Part shown: in pieces, positions 39,149 through 47,968 of the stretch
Layout of the letters: each line of letters starts with the position of its first letter
Numbering within the stretch: position 1 is the first letter of the stretch
Assembly: GCF_000612725.1 (NCBI RefSeq)
Contig: NZ_HG964451.1
Span: forward strand, 62,001 to 126,000
Length of the DNA: 64,000 bases
Direction of reading: 5' to 3'
DNA from: Mycolicibacterium austroafricanum
GTDB taxonomy: Bacteria; Actinomycetota; Actinomycetes; Mycobacteriales; Mycobacteriaceae
Program-made: the position numbers and the translations under genes
The notes under the pieces: generated by a model
What the model was told of the DNA's origin: nothing
Databases searched by the model: none
Seen by the model: only the letters and a program-made list of their open reading frames with translations

Positions 39149-39205
39149 CGACCGCCCTCTCGTCGTCATCGCCTCAGCGGAATCTACCCATTACCGTGGA
39201 TTTCA

Positions 39206-39436
39206 ATGACTGAGACCGCCAAACACGCGATCGTGATCGGCGCGAGCCTCGGCGGGTTGTGCGCGGCCCGCGTGCTGTCGGACGTCTGTGACCGCGTCAC
39301 GGTGTACGAACGTGACCACCTGCCCGGTGTGCCGGCGCGGCTGGTCGGGCGTGCGGTCCGGCACAATATGACGGCCTGGGCTAGATCCCGACGGTCACCC
39401 GGAACAGCCGGGTGGGCTCCTGCGCGACCAACCTGA
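39206..39436 (+). pseudogene. N-terminal stump of an Rv3254-like FAD-dependent oxidoreductase
   Basis: A start at ATG 39206 gives about 55 residues with the FAD-binding dinucleotide motif HAIVIGASLGGLCAARVLSD and VTVYERDHLP, the N-terminus of Rv3254-type flavoproteins (about 460 residues). Homology then ends abruptly. The frame runs on antisense into the 3' end of manA and stops at 39436. It sits exactly where Rv3254 lies in M. tuberculosis, between the permease and manA. The rest of the gene has therefore been deleted, with the breakpoint near 39375. Confidence 0.85.
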
Positions 39437-40607
39437 TCGGCCCGTCGTCGGCGGAAACCCAAGCCGCCGCGCCCTTTTCCAGTACCACGGCATCGGCTTT
39501 GGCGTGCACGGTGGCCGCGCCCTGCGTGCAGAGCAGGATCTGCGGGCCGTCGTGACAGGTGGGCGCGTCGATCTCGTGCCCCAGGCGCTCACCCTCGATG
39601 CCGAGCACCGACACCGAGAACTCCGGCGCAGGCGTCGGGTAGACGATTTCCGTTCCGTCGCGCACGGTTTCGGGCCGGACGTACACGTCTTCGGCCGGGG
39701 TGAAGTCCAGCACCCGCAACAGCTCGGGCACGTCGACGTGTTTGGGTGTCAGGCCGCCCCGCAACACGTTGTCGGAGTTGGCCATCACCTCGACACCGAT
39801 CCCGTGCAGGTAGGCGTGCAGGTTGCCGGCGGGCAGATACAGCGCCTCTCCCGGCGCCAGCGACAGCCGGTTCAACAGCATCGAGCACAGCACGCCGGCA
39901 TCCCCGGGATAGCGCTCACCGAGCTCGAGCACGGTCTTGGCCTCGCGCGCGAATTCGCGCTCACCGGAACGCACATAGCCGATGGCCCCGTCGATCACCG
40001 CGGGCACCAGCACGTCGAGATCGGGCTGCGGGAACGTGATCCACGTGGTGAACAGCGCCCGCAGGCCGTCCTCATCGCGCTGACCGTGCAGCAGGCTGAT
40101 GAACGGGTCGAGGTCGGCGACGCCGAGTGCACGCATCAGCTCGACGGACCGTGCGGCCGGCCGGAATCCGGCCAGTGCCTCGAATTGGCTGAGCGCGACG
40201 ATGATCTCGGGCTTGTGGCTGCGGTCGCGGTAGTTGCGGTCGGGCGCCGAGATCGGGATGCCCAGCCGGTCCTCCCGGGCGAAGCCCTCGACGGCCTGCT
40301 CGGTGCTCGGATGCGCCTGCAGCGACAACGGTTCGTCGGCGGCGAGCACCTTCACCAGGAACGGCAGCGTGTCGCCGAAGCGTCCGCGGACCGCGGCGCC
40401 CAGCTCGCCTTCCGGGTCGGCGCGCAGCGCGTCGAGCAGAGACCGGTCTCCGTCATCGGTCTTCAGGTATGCCGGGTCCCCCGGATGGGCGCCGAACCAC
40501 AGCTCGGCCTCCGGATGCGCGGTGGGGCTTGGCGCCCCCACGAATTCGGCGATCGCAGTCCTCGAACCCCATGCATAGGTCCGTACCGCGCCTTTGAGCA
40601 GATGCAC
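39381..40607 (-). CDS. manA: Mannose-6-phosphate isomerase
   Basis: A 408-residue type I phosphomannose isomerase (Rv3255c-like, same length), converting fructose 6-phosphate to mannose 6-phosphate for GDP-mannose. Zinc and substrate residues are visible: LSLQAHPSTEQA (Gln, His), DRSHKPEI (Glu) and GNLHAYLHGIGVEVMANSDNVLRGG. GTG 40607 begins VHLLKGAVRTYAWGS, the family start. It is 5 bases from the stop of the Rv3256c-like gene. It forms a minus-strand mannose operon with the next two genes upstream, though its 3' end now overlaps the antisense flavoprotein stump. Confidence 0.95.
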   Translation of the reverse strand: MHLLKGAVRTYAWGSRTAIAEFVGAPSPTAHPEAELWFGAHPGDPAYLKTDDGDRSLLDALRADPEGELGAAVRGRFGDTLPFLVKVLAADEPLSLQAHPSTEQAVEGFAREDRLGIPISAPDRNYRDRSHKPEIIVALSQFEALAGFRPAARSVELMRALGVADLDPFISLLHGQRDEDGLRALFTTWITFPQPDLDVLVPAVIDGAIGYVRSGEREFAREAKTVLELGERYPGDAGVLCSMLLNRLSLAPGEALYLPAGNLHAYLHGIGVEVMANSDNVLRGGLTPKHVDVPELLRVLDFTPAEDVYVRPETVRDGTEIVYPTPAPEFSVSVLGIEGERLGHEIDAPTCHDGPQILLCTQGAATVHAKADAVVLEKGAAAWVSADDGPIRLVAQEPTRLFRVTVGI

Positions 40608-40612
40608 TCGTC

Positions 40613-41728
40613 TCAACCTCGAACCAGGCGCTGATAGACCGCCGCCATCTCCAGGCGGAGGGCCAGCAGCGCCAATTGTTGTTCGGGACGCGTGGATCCG
40701 GGCGTCGTTGCTGAGCCCGGCTCGCCATCCCCCCCTGTCGCCGCGACGTCGGGGACGTCGTTGGCGGTAACGATCTGAGTATCGTCGAACCCCTGCAGTC
40801 GCGCCGCGACCGCAGACCGTTCGGCATCGGAAGTTAACACGATGGTGCGGGTGCGTTGCGGTAGGGGGCCGTCGATCTCCTCGTCGTGGAAGATCGACGC
40901 CGCGCCGGTATCGCCTCCGCGGCCCCACCCCGACCCCAGCGCCACCAGGGCGTCGGCCAGCTCCGCCGCGGCCACCGTCCGCTGCGCGACGCGCAACATC
41001 ACCACCGACGCATGGCGTGCCAGGGCCACCGTCGCGGCCGAGTCACCGGCGACAACCACGTCGCGGTTCTGCATCCGGTCGGCCAGCCCCTTGGCGGGGT
41101 TGGTGAAAAGCTCACGGGCAGCGCTGTTTCGGAGCGCTTCGGCGTCGAGTGCGTCGGCCAGCGCGGTGAGGTCGACGGAGTAGCCGGGGGCGACCGCCTG
41201 CAGGACGGCCAGCCCGGCGGCCAGGTAGCGGGCGAAGGTGAAGTGGTCGGGCACGGGCATCCGCGGCGGCAGCGCCACCGAGCGTCCGGCGGTCGCGTCG
41301 CGCAGCGGTCCCTCCTGTGGGGCCACCACGATCACCCGTGCGCCGCGGCGCACGGCGGTGGCCGCGGCCGACACCAGCACAGCGTCACCGGCGTCGTCGC
41401 CGGCGAGGATCACCACGTCGAGGGTCCCGATCCAGGGCGGCGCTTCGGCGACGACGACGATCGGCGTGCCGATCGATCCGCCGAGCAGGGCGGCCAGCAT
41501 GCTGCCCGCGGTCTCGGCGTTGCCGTGCCCGGCCACCCACACGATCGTGCGCGGCGGGGCGTCGGAGCGGACCGCGTCGAGGTCACCCTCGTCGAGCGCG
41601 GCGGCGGTGGCGCGAACCTGCGCGCCCGCCATCGACGCCGCACGCAACAAACCCTGACGATCGGCGGCCAGCAGGCCGTCGGTGTCGTCGAGGTCCACGT
41701 CGGCCGCCGACAGCGGGCTCGGGCTCAC
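40613..41728 (-). CDS. Rv3256c-like SIS-fold sugar isomerase-related protein
   Basis: A 371-residue protein of the actinobacterial family encoded between manA and the phosphomannomutase gene, related to bifunctional phosphoglucose/phosphomannose isomerases and TobH. SIS-like segments include TIVWVAGHGNAETAGSML, LDVVILAGDDAGDAVLVS and RGARVIVVAPQEGP; catalytic residues are not clear. GTG 41728 overlaps the upstream mutase stop as GTGA. Its role is probably in mannose metabolism from context only. Ala-rich, with no membrane segment. Confidence 0.82.
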   Translation of the reverse strand: MSPSPLSAADVDLDDTDGLLAADRQGLLRAASMAGAQVRATAAALDEGDLDAVRSDAPPRTIVWVAGHGNAETAGSMLAALLGGSIGTPIVVVAEAPPWIGTLDVVILAGDDAGDAVLVSAAATAVRRGARVIVVAPQEGPLRDATAGRSVALPPRMPVPDHFTFARYLAAGLAVLQAVAPGYSVDLTALADALDAEALRNSAARELFTNPAKGLADRMQNRDVVVAGDSAATVALARHASVVMLRVAQRTVAAAELADALVALGSGWGRGGDTGAASIFHDEEIDGPLPQRTRTIVLTSDAERSAVAARLQGFDDTQIVTANDVPDVAATGGDGEPGSATTPGSTRPEQQLALLALRLEMAAVYQRLVRG

Positions 41729-43119
41729 GTCGATTCCTTGACGCCCGAGGTGATGTAGCCGCCGATCTCGTCGACGAGTTCGGTGACTTCGTCGGCGCTG
41801 CGGGCCTCGACGTTGAGCCGGAGCAGCGGCTCGGTGTTGGACATCCGCAGGTTGAACCAGCGGCCTTCACCGAGGTCGACGGTCACCCCGTCGAGGTGGT
41901 CGATCGCGTAGATGCGGGACGCGAACTCCTGCAGCACGGAGTCGACGATCGCGGGAGCGTCGGCGACGGTGTAGTTGATCTCGCCGGAGGCTTCGTAGCG
42001 CTGGTAGTCGGCCATCATCTCCGACAGCGGACGGTCCTGTTCGCCGAGGGCCGCCAGCACGTGCAGCGCGGCCAGCATGCCGGAGTCGGCGCCCCAGAAG
42101 TCGCGGAAGTAGTAGTGCGCGGAGTGCTCGCCGCCGAAGATGGCCCCGGTTTCGGCCATCAGCCCCTTGATATAGGAGTGGCCGACGCGCGAGCGCACCG
42201 GCGTGCCGCCGCGCTCGGTCACCAGCTCGGGTACCGCGCGTGAGGTGATCAGGTTGTGGATGACGGTCGCGCCGATCTCGCGCTGGAGTTCGCGCGCGGC
42301 CACCAGCGCGGTCACCGCCGACGGCGACACGGCCGCGCCGGTCTCGTCGACGACGAAACACCGGTCGGCGTCGCCGTCGAAGGCGAGCCCGATGTCTGCG
42401 CCTGTTTCGCGCACGAAGTTCTGCAGGTCGACCAGGTTGGCCGGATTCAGCGGGTTGGCTTCGTGGTTGGGGAAGTCACCGTCGAGTTCGAAGTACAGCG
42501 GTGACAGCGTGATCGAGGAGATCGGGCCCAGCACGGCCGGTGCGGTGTGGCCGGCCATTCCGTTGCCGGCGTCGACGGCCACGTGCAGCGGGCGTGCCGC
42601 GGAGATGTCGACGAGCGAACGTAGGAACTCGCCGTAGTCGGCGAGGACGTCGCGGTCGGAGACGCGGCCGCGCGGGCCGTCGTAGTCCGGGACGCCGGCG
42701 ATCACCTCGTCGCTGATCACGGTCAGGCCGGTGTCCTTGCCGACGGGTTTGGCGCCGGCCCGGCACAGCTTGATCCCGTTGTAGGCGGCGGGGTTGTGGC
42801 TGGCGGTGAACATCGCGCCGGGGCAGTCGAGCAGCCCGGAGGCGAAGTACAGCTGATCGGTGGAGGCCAGGCCGATGCGCACGACGTCGAGTCCCTGGGC
42901 GGTGACACCGTCGGCGAAGGCCGCCGACAACGTCGGCGAGCTGGCCCTCATGTCGTGGCCGATGACGATCTGCGAGGCGGGTTGGGCGGCGTCGCGCACC
43001 AGCCGCGCGAACGCGGCGCCGACGTCGCGCACGAAACTCTCGTCGATTTCCTCGCCGACAAGTCCACGCACGTCATATGCCTTGATGACGCGCTGCACCG
43101 CCGCGGCGGGACGAGACAT
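41725..43119 (-). CDS. manB: Phosphomannomutase/phosphoglucomutase
   Basis: A 464-residue alpha-D-phosphohexomutase (Rv3257c-like, also called pmmA). The N-terminal KAYDVRGLVGEEID, active-site phosphoserine loop MFTASHNPAAYNGIK, metal-binding FDGDADRCF and sugar-binding GGEHSAHYYFRD are all present, as is the C-terminal RMSNTEPLLRLNVEAR phosphate-binding loop. It converts mannose 6-phosphate to mannose 1-phosphate. It heads the manB-Rv3256c-manA operon with a GTGA overlap downstream. ATG 43119. Confidence 0.95.
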   Translation of the reverse strand: MSRPAAAVQRVIKAYDVRGLVGEEIDESFVRDVGAAFARLVRDAAQPASQIVIGHDMRASSPTLSAAFADGVTAQGLDVVRIGLASTDQLYFASGLLDCPGAMFTASHNPAAYNGIKLCRAGAKPVGKDTGLTVISDEVIAGVPDYDGPRGRVSDRDVLADYGEFLRSLVDISAARPLHVAVDAGNGMAGHTAPAVLGPISSITLSPLYFELDGDFPNHEANPLNPANLVDLQNFVRETGADIGLAFDGDADRCFVVDETGAAVSPSAVTALVAARELQREIGATVIHNLITSRAVPELVTERGGTPVRSRVGHSYIKGLMAETGAIFGGEHSAHYYFRDFWGADSGMLAALHVLAALGEQDRPLSEMMADYQRYEASGEINYTVADAPAIVDSVLQEFASRIYAIDHLDGVTVDLGEGRWFNLRMSNTEPLLRLNVEARSADEVTELVDEIGGYITSGVKEST

Positions 43120-43265
43120 AGAGCTCCTTGGCCGAAGAGACTGTTGGTGTTCAGCCTAGCCGTCGACGGCGGCCGCCACGCCAGGCTCCTTCCCGCCGAA
43201 ATCGCGTTCAACGGGTGTCAAAACCGGGGAGACCCCGCGTGGAATGCAGTTTTGGCGGCGGGTCG

Positions 43266-43682
43266 TCAGTCGGTCGGGTCGGGCAGCACCCGCAGGTGGC
43301 CGCGGCGGCGGCCGTTGGTCTCGGGGCGACGGGCCGGCGGCGCCATCAGCGCGCCACCGTGGGCACCGGTCACCGGATCGCTGAAGCCCACGGTGAAGCC
43401 TGCGACGGGCGCGGCATCGCGTCCTTCTCGGACCGCGTCGGCCAACGCCACCAGGTCGTCATCGTCGGGGTGCGACGGCAGCGGGCCCGCGTGCCGGACC
43501 AGCTCCCAGCCGCGGGGCGCGGTGATCCGGCCGGCGTGCATGACGCACAGATCCCACGAGTGCGGCTCGGACACGGTGGCCAACGGGCCGACGACAGCCG
43601 TCGAATCTGAATAGACGAAGGTGAGCGTCGCGACCGCATAGTGCGGGCACCCAGGCCGGCAGCAGCGACGGGGAACATTCAC
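43266..43682 (-). CDS. DUF3499 protein
   Basis: A 138-residue protein of the actinobacterial DUF3499 family (Rv3258c-like). It has N-terminal CCRPGCPHYAVATLTFVY and, 30 residues on, SWDLCVMHAGRITAPRGWE, together a probable zinc ribbon (CxxxC..CxxH). The C-terminal third is Pro/Arg-rich. No enzymatic function is known. GTG 43682; divergent from the metallopeptidase-like gene. Confidence 0.85.
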   Translation of the reverse strand: MNVPRRCCRPGCPHYAVATLTFVYSDSTAVVGPLATVSEPHSWDLCVMHAGRITAPRGWELVRHAGPLPSHPDDDDLVALADAVREGRDAAPVAGFTVGFSDPVTGAHGGALMAPPARRPETNGRRRGHLRVLPDPTD

Positions 43683-43771
43683 AGCGGAAGGTTATCGTGC
43701 AATTTCGTCCGCGCCACTGCGGACACGCGCAGCCACAGGGCGCCCGAAGCCCAACCGTTACGATCTTTCTC

Positions 43772-44236
43772 GTGACGAGGCGCCACCATCGGGGGTCGCG
43801 GCGGGGCCGGGAGATGCGCGGACCGCTGCTCCCTCCGACCGTCCCGGGGTGGCGCAGCCGCGCCGAACGCTTCGACATGGCGGTGCTGGAAGCCTACGAA
43901 CCCATCGAGCGGCGCTGGCATGAGCGGGTGTCGACGCTCGATGTGGCGGTCGACGAGATCCCGCGCATCGCGCCGAAGGATCCCGACAGTGTGCAGTGGC
44001 CGGCCGAGGTGGTGGCGGACGGCCCGATCGCGCTGGCCCGACTCATCCCTGCGGGGGTGGACGTGCGAGGTGACTCCACTCGCGCGCGAATTGTGTTGTT
44101 CCGCAAGCCGATCGAGCGTCGGGCCAAAGACACCGACGAGCTGACCGAGTTGCTGCATGAATTGCTGGTGGCTCAGGTGGCCACCTATCTGGGGGTGGAG
44201 CCGTCCGTCATCGATCCGACCCTGGACGACGACTAG
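43772..44236 (+). CDS. Metallopeptidase-like (minimal zincin) family protein, Rv3259-like
   Basis: A 154-residue protein beginning VTRRHHRGSRRGREMRGPLLPP, the family start. It has the conserved DMAVLEAYEPIERRW and FRKPIERRAKDTDELTELLHELLVAQVATYLGV. The last block aligns with the minimal-zincin HExxH region, but the second His is replaced (HELLVAQ), so catalysis is doubtful. Function unknown. GTG 43772; the upstream open frame lacks family similarity. It is convergent with whiB2. Confidence 0.8.
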   Translation: MTRRHHRGSRRGREMRGPLLPPTVPGWRSRAERFDMAVLEAYEPIERRWHERVSTLDVAVDEIPRIAPKDPDSVQWPAEVVADGPIALARLIPAGVDVRGDSTRARIVLFRKPIERRAKDTDELTELLHELLVAQVATYLGVEPSVIDPTLDDD

Positions 44237-44268
44237 CGGCTGCTGAGCGCGCGGGGCGCGCTCGAAGT

Positions 44269-44670
44269 TCAGATGATGCCGCGCTTGAGGCGACGGCGCT
44301 CACGCTCGGACAGACCGCCCCAGATGCCGAAGCGCTCGTCGTTGGCCAGTGCGTATTCCAGGCAGGCGTCCTTCACTTCGCAGCCCAGGCAGATTCGCTT
44401 GGCCTCGCGGGTGGAGCCGCCCTTCTCCGGAAAGAAGGCCTCGGGATCGGTCTGGGCGCACAATGCGCGCTCCTGCCATTGATCCTCGTCCGGAATACCG
44501 GAATCGTCACCGAATTGCTCAATATGATCGGGTACCAAACTCAATTGCGGGCGCCCGCCTGCTCCACTTGGTGCCGGTCCGGTCTGGATGTGCGGCGCAC
44601 TTCCCACCGAGCCGAGGAGCCTGCTGTCGAACCGAATCGAATCACCGAAATCGGCCTGTTCAAATGCCAT
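44269..44670 (-). CDS. whiB2: Transcriptional regulator WhiB2
   Basis: A 133-residue Wbl protein, needed for septation in mycobacteria. Cluster ligands are Cys71, Cys94, Cys97 and Cys103 (ALCAQTDPEAFFPEKGG, RICLGCEVKDACLEYA). The WhiA-type turn is in FGIWGGLSERERRRLKR, with a basic C-terminal end. ATG 44670 was chosen for its strong ribosome site GGAGGAGGGGAAC. The frame opens further upstream, to 44820, but that extension has no family similarity. It is divergent from fbiA, with 291 bases between the starts. Confidence 0.95.
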   Translation of the reverse strand: MAFEQADFGDSIRFDSRLLGSVGSAPHIQTGPAPSGAGGRPQLSLVPDHIEQFGDDSGIPDEDQWQERALCAQTDPEAFFPEKGGSTREAKRICLGCEVKDACLEYALANDERFGIWGGLSERERRRLKRGII

Positions 44671-44961
44671 GTTCCCCTCCTCCACAGGTCTCGTAGATCC
44701 GTATCTGCCAGCCGCACAATTGGTGTGCAGCCATCCCATTTCGAACAAGTGATCGAATCTCGGTCTGCTGCACCGAAACCGGCCGGAGAACCGCGAAATG
44801 ACACTGGTGTGATTACACACGCGTTAGCTGCCTCGGTCAAGCGGTAGAACAGGAATTCATACCATTCCGTGACTTGTTTTCGGCGCGTCGCGCTGTGGCG
44901 TGTCTATCACGTTCCCTCCCGCGACGCCGTTGCTCTCTTCCACCGCCTAGTCTCGTTCGTT

Positions 44962-45948
44962 GTGAAGGTGGCGGTTCTGGTCGGTGGCGTCGGCGGTGCG
45001 CGCTTCTTGCTCGGTGTCCAACATCTGTTGGGGTTGGGGCAGTTCGGCACTGACGATACCAATGAGCATGAAGTGACAGCTGTGGTCAATGTCGGTGATG
45101 ACGCGTGGATGTTCGGGGTACGAATCTGTCCCGATCTCGACACGTGCATGTACACCCTCGGCGGCGGCATCGACCCCGAACGCGGCTGGGGCCACAAGAA
45201 CGAAACCTGGCATGCCAAGGAGGAACTCGCGGCCTACGGAGTGCAGCCGGACTGGTTCGGCCTCGGCGACCGCGATCTGGCCACCCATCTGGTGCGCACC
45301 CAGATGCTGCGGGCGGGCTATCCGCTCTCCGATGTCACGCAGGCGTTGTGCCGCCGGTGGTCCCCCGGCGCACGGCTGCTTCCGGCCAGCGACGACCGCA
45401 GCGAAACCCACGTCGTGGTCACCGATCCGGAGGACGGCGAGAAGCGCGCCATCCACTTTCAGGAGTGGTGGGTGCGCCATCGCGCGCAGATCCCCACGGA
45501 GAGTTTCGCGTTCGTCGGCGCCGACAAGGCGACCGCGGCACCGGGCGTCACCGACGCGATCGAAGATGCCGACATCGTGTTGATCGCGCCATCGAATCCG
45601 GTGGTGAGTGTCGGCGCGATCCTTGCGGTCGGCGGTATCCGCGGTGCGTTGCGGTCGACGAAGGCCCCGGTGATCGGCTACTCCCCCATCATCGGCGGCA
45701 AGCCGTTGCGCGGCATGGCCGACGCATGCCTGACGGTGATCGGGGTGCCGAGCACCTCCGAAGCGGTCGGCAACCATTTCGGTGCGCGCTCGTCGACCGG
45801 CATCCTCGACGGCTGGCTCGTGCACTCCGGTGATCACGCGTCCGTCGACGGGGTCGCCGTGCGCTCGATTCCGCTGCTGATGACCGATCCCGCCGCCACC
45901 GCCGAGATGGTCCGCGCCGGAATGGAACTGGCCGGGGTGTCGCCGTGA
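44962..45948 (+). CDS. fbiA: Phosphoenolpyruvyl (2-phospho-L-lactate-type) transferase, F420 biosynthesis
   Basis: A 328-residue CofD-type enzyme (Rv3261-like) that couples the phosphoenolpyruvyl or lactyl moiety to Fo, giving dehydro-F420-0 in mycobacteria. It shows [20 protein letters not shown] at the N-terminus, [43 protein letters not shown] and [20 protein letters not shown] 44962 gives the known N-terminus (VKVAVLVGG). No Shine-Dalgarno is visible and a TAGTCT box lies 8 bases upstream, which may indicate a leaderless mRNA. GTGA overlaps fbiB. Confidence 0.95.
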   Translation: MKVAVLVGGVGGARFLLGVQHLLGLGQFGTDDTNEHEVTAVVNVGDDAWMFGVRICPDLDTCMYTLGGGIDPERGWGHKNETWHAKEELAAYGVQPDWFGLGDRDLATHLVRTQMLRAGYPLSDVTQALCRRWSPGARLLPASDDRSETHVVVTDPEDGEKRAIHFQEWWVRHRAQIPTESFAFVGADKATAAPGVTDAIEDADIVLIAPSNPVVSVGAILAVGGIRGALRSTKAPVIGYSPIIGGKPLRGMADACLTVIGVPSTSEAVGNHFGARSSTGILDGWLVHSGDHASVDGVAVRSIPLLMTDPAATAEMVRAGMELAGVSP

Positions 45949-47285
45949 CCGATCACGGCACGTCGGCGCGGGTGGAACTGCTGCCCGTCCCGGGGCTGCC
46001 GGAGTTCCGGCCGGGTGACGACCTGTCCGCGGCCATCGCCGAGGCCGCGCCGTGGCTACAGGACGACGACGTGCTCGTCGTCACCAGCAAGGTGCTGTCA
46101 AAGACCGAGGGCCGCATGGTCGCCGCGCCGGCGGATCCCGAAGAGCGGGATGCGCTGCGGCGCAAGCTGATCGACAGCGAGGCAGTGCGGGTGCTGGCGC
46201 GCAAGGGCCGCACGCTGATCACCGAGAACGCGCTGGGGCTGGTGCAGGCCGCCGCCGGGGTGGACGGTTCCAACGTCGAGTCCAACGAATTGGCGCTGCT
46301 GCCGGTCGATCCCGACGGCAGCGCGGCCGCCTTGGTCGCGGCGCTGCGGGAACGGCTCGGGGTGCGCGTCGGGGTCGTCGTCACCGACACGATGGGGCGG
46401 GCATGGCGCACCGGCCAGACCGACGTCGCGATCGGCGCGGCCGGGCTGACGGTACTGCACGCCTATGCGGGCGAACGCGATCAGCACGGCAACGAGTTGA
46501 TCGTCACCGAGATCGCGGTCGCCGACGAGATCGCCGCGGCCGCGGATCTGGTGAAGGGCAAGCTGACCGCGGTCCCGGTCGCGGTGGTGCGCGGGCTGTC
46601 GCTGCGCGACGACGGGTCGTCGGCGCGCAATCTGGTGCGCGCCGGCGAGGAGGACCTGTTCTGGCTGGGTACCGAGGAGGCGTTGGCGCTGGGTCGCTCG
46701 CAGGCACAGCTGCTGCGACGGTCGGTGCGCACCTTCAACTCCGAGCCGGTGCCGGGCGACGTGATCGAGGCCGCGGTCGGTGAGGCGCTGACGGCTCCCG
46801 CGCCGCACCACACGCGGCCGGTGCGTTTCGTGTGGGTGCAGGACGCGTCGGTGCGGGTCGGGTTGCTGGACAAGATGAAGGACCGCTGGCGCGCCGACCT
46901 GCTCGGCGACGGCCGCGACCCGGAGTCCGTGGAACGTCGGGTCAACCGCGGCCAGATCCTCTACGACGCACCGGAACTGGTCATCCCGTTCATGGTTCCC
47001 GACGGCGCGCACTCCTACCCCGACGCGCGGCGGACCGCGGCCGAGCACACGATGTTCACGGTCGCGGCGGGCGCCGCGGTGCAGGGGCTGCTGGTCGCCC
47101 TGGCCGCGCGCTCGGTGGGCAGCTGCTGGATCGGCTCGACGATCTTCGCGCCGGATCTGGTGCGCGCCGAGCTGGGTGTGCCCGACGATTGGGAACCGTT
47201 GGGCGCCATCGCGATCGGCTACCCCGAGGCGCCGGTGGCCCCGCGCGACCCGGTGCCGACCGATGACCTGCTGGTGCGGCGGTGA
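45945..47285 (+). CDS. fbiB: Bifunctional F420:gamma-L-glutamate ligase / dehydro-F420-0 reductase
   Basis: A 446-residue two-domain protein (Rv3262-like). The N-terminal CofE domain (to about residue 245) carries [34 protein letters not shown] and [20 protein letters not shown], adding glutamates to F420. The C-terminal FMN nitroreductase-type domain (from about 250) carries [15 protein letters not shown] and [10 protein letters not shown] and reduces dehydro-F420-0. The start is GTG 45945, overlapping the fbiA stop as GTGA. The order fbiA-fbiB is conserved. Confidence 0.96.
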   Translation: MTDHGTSARVELLPVPGLPEFRPGDDLSAAIAEAAPWLQDDDVLVVTSKVLSKTEGRMVAAPADPEERDALRRKLIDSEAVRVLARKGRTLITENALGLVQAAAGVDGSNVESNELALLPVDPDGSAAALVAALRERLGVRVGVVVTDTMGRAWRTGQTDVAIGAAGLTVLHAYAGERDQHGNELIVTEIAVADEIAAAADLVKGKLTAVPVAVVRGLSLRDDGSSARNLVRAGEEDLFWLGTEEALALGRSQAQLLRRSVRTFNSEPVPGDVIEAAVGEALTAPAPHHTRPVRFVWVQDASVRVGLLDKMKDRWRADLLGDGRDPESVERRVNRGQILYDAPELVIPFMVPDGAHSYPDARRTAAEHTMFTVAAGAAVQGLLVALAARSVGSCWIGSTIFAPDLVRAELGVPDDWEPLGAIAIGYPEAPVAPRDPVPTDDLLVRR

Positions 47286-47293
47286 GCTCTTCG

Positions 47294-47353
47294 GCGAGCA
47301 GACACAAATTCGCACTATTTGGGCCGAAGGCATGCGAGTTCACGTCTGCTCGC
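47294..47353. repeat. Family B palindromic repeat before the NUDIX gene
   Basis: GCGAGCAGAC (47294-47303) and GTCTGCTCGC (47344-47353) are exact complements; the inner bases AATTCGCA/TGCGAGTT pair imperfectly. GCGAGCAGACACAAATTCGC matches the bases leading into the terminator at 8318-8337 in 19 of 20 positions. It begins 8 bases after the fbiB stop and ends directly at the GGAGGG ribosome site of the NUDIX gene. It could both end the fbi transcript and hide that site. Confidence 0.75.
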
Positions 47354-47364
47354 GGAGGGACCGG

Positions 47365-47898
47365 ATGAGTCTGCACCAATCGACGGTCGACACGTTGACC
47401 ACCTGGCGGCCGGCCGACCCCGCGCAGGATTCGCTGCGGCACGCGGTGTTGGCGTTCCTGGCGGCCCGCGAGGACGCGTGCCTCCGCGACTGCGTGCCGG
47501 GCCACATCACGGGTTCGGCGCTGGTGCTCGACCACAGCGGGCGGCACGCGCTGCTGACCCTGCATCCGCGGATCGGGCGCTGGTTGCAGCTCGGCGGTCA
47601 CTGCGAGCCCGAGGACGAGACGATCGTGGCGGCGGCGCTGCGGGAAGCGACCGAGGAGTCGGGCATCGACGGGCTGACGATCACTTCGGAACCGGCGGCG
47701 CTGCACGTGCATCCGGTGACGTGCTCGCTGGGTGTGCCGACCCGTCACCTCGACGTGCAGTTCGTGGTGCGGGCGCCCGAGGGTGCGGAGATCACCCGCA
47801 GCGACGAGTCACTGGATCTGCGGTGGTGGCCGATCGACGAGTTGCCGCGGGATTGCGATTTCGGCCTCACCCAGCTGGCCGCCGCCGCGGCTGGCTAA
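47365..47898 (+). CDS. NUDIX hydrolase
   Basis: A 177-residue NUDIX domain protein. The Nudix box region reads GGHCEPEDETIVAAALREAT followed by EESGI, with the REx2EExGI half intact and a one-residue shift in the Gx5E half typical of the GGHxEP subgroup. VQFVVRAPEGAE and LRWWPIDELP complete the fold. It hydrolyses a nucleoside diphosphate-X compound, substrate unknown. ATG 47365 follows GGAGGGACCG. It is downstream of fbiB and convergent with the DUF559 gene. M. tuberculosis has a DNA methylase (Rv3263) in this interval instead. Confidence 0.88.
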   Translation: MSLHQSTVDTLTTWRPADPAQDSLRHAVLAFLAAREDACLRDCVPGHITGSALVLDHSGRHALLTLHPRIGRWLQLGGHCEPEDETIVAAALREATEESGIDGLTITSEPAALHVHPVTCSLGVPTRHLDVQFVVRAPEGAEITRSDESLDLRWWPIDELPRDCDFGLTQLAAAAAG

Positions 47899-47900
47899 TC

Positions 47901-47968
47901 TCCCGCGAACGTGCACCCACCGTAGCTACGACACGCGTTCTGCTACCGCGAATGCACGTTCGCGGAGC
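47901..47968. repeat. Palindromic intergenic repeat, family A, copy 2
   Basis: CGCGAACGTGCA (47904-47915) and TGCACGTTCGCG (47953-47964) are exact complements, and the inner CCGTAGC/GCTACCG parts also pair. It lies between the convergent NUDIX and DUF559 genes. The TAG of the DUF559 gene (47926-47928) and its last codons are made from the repeat. Confidence 0.8.

Noticed and set aside
39381..40928. N-terminally extended ManA of 515 residues
   Set aside because: The extra 107 residues are antisense-type Arg-rich sequence overlapping the upstream gene; GTG 40607 gives the family length of 408.
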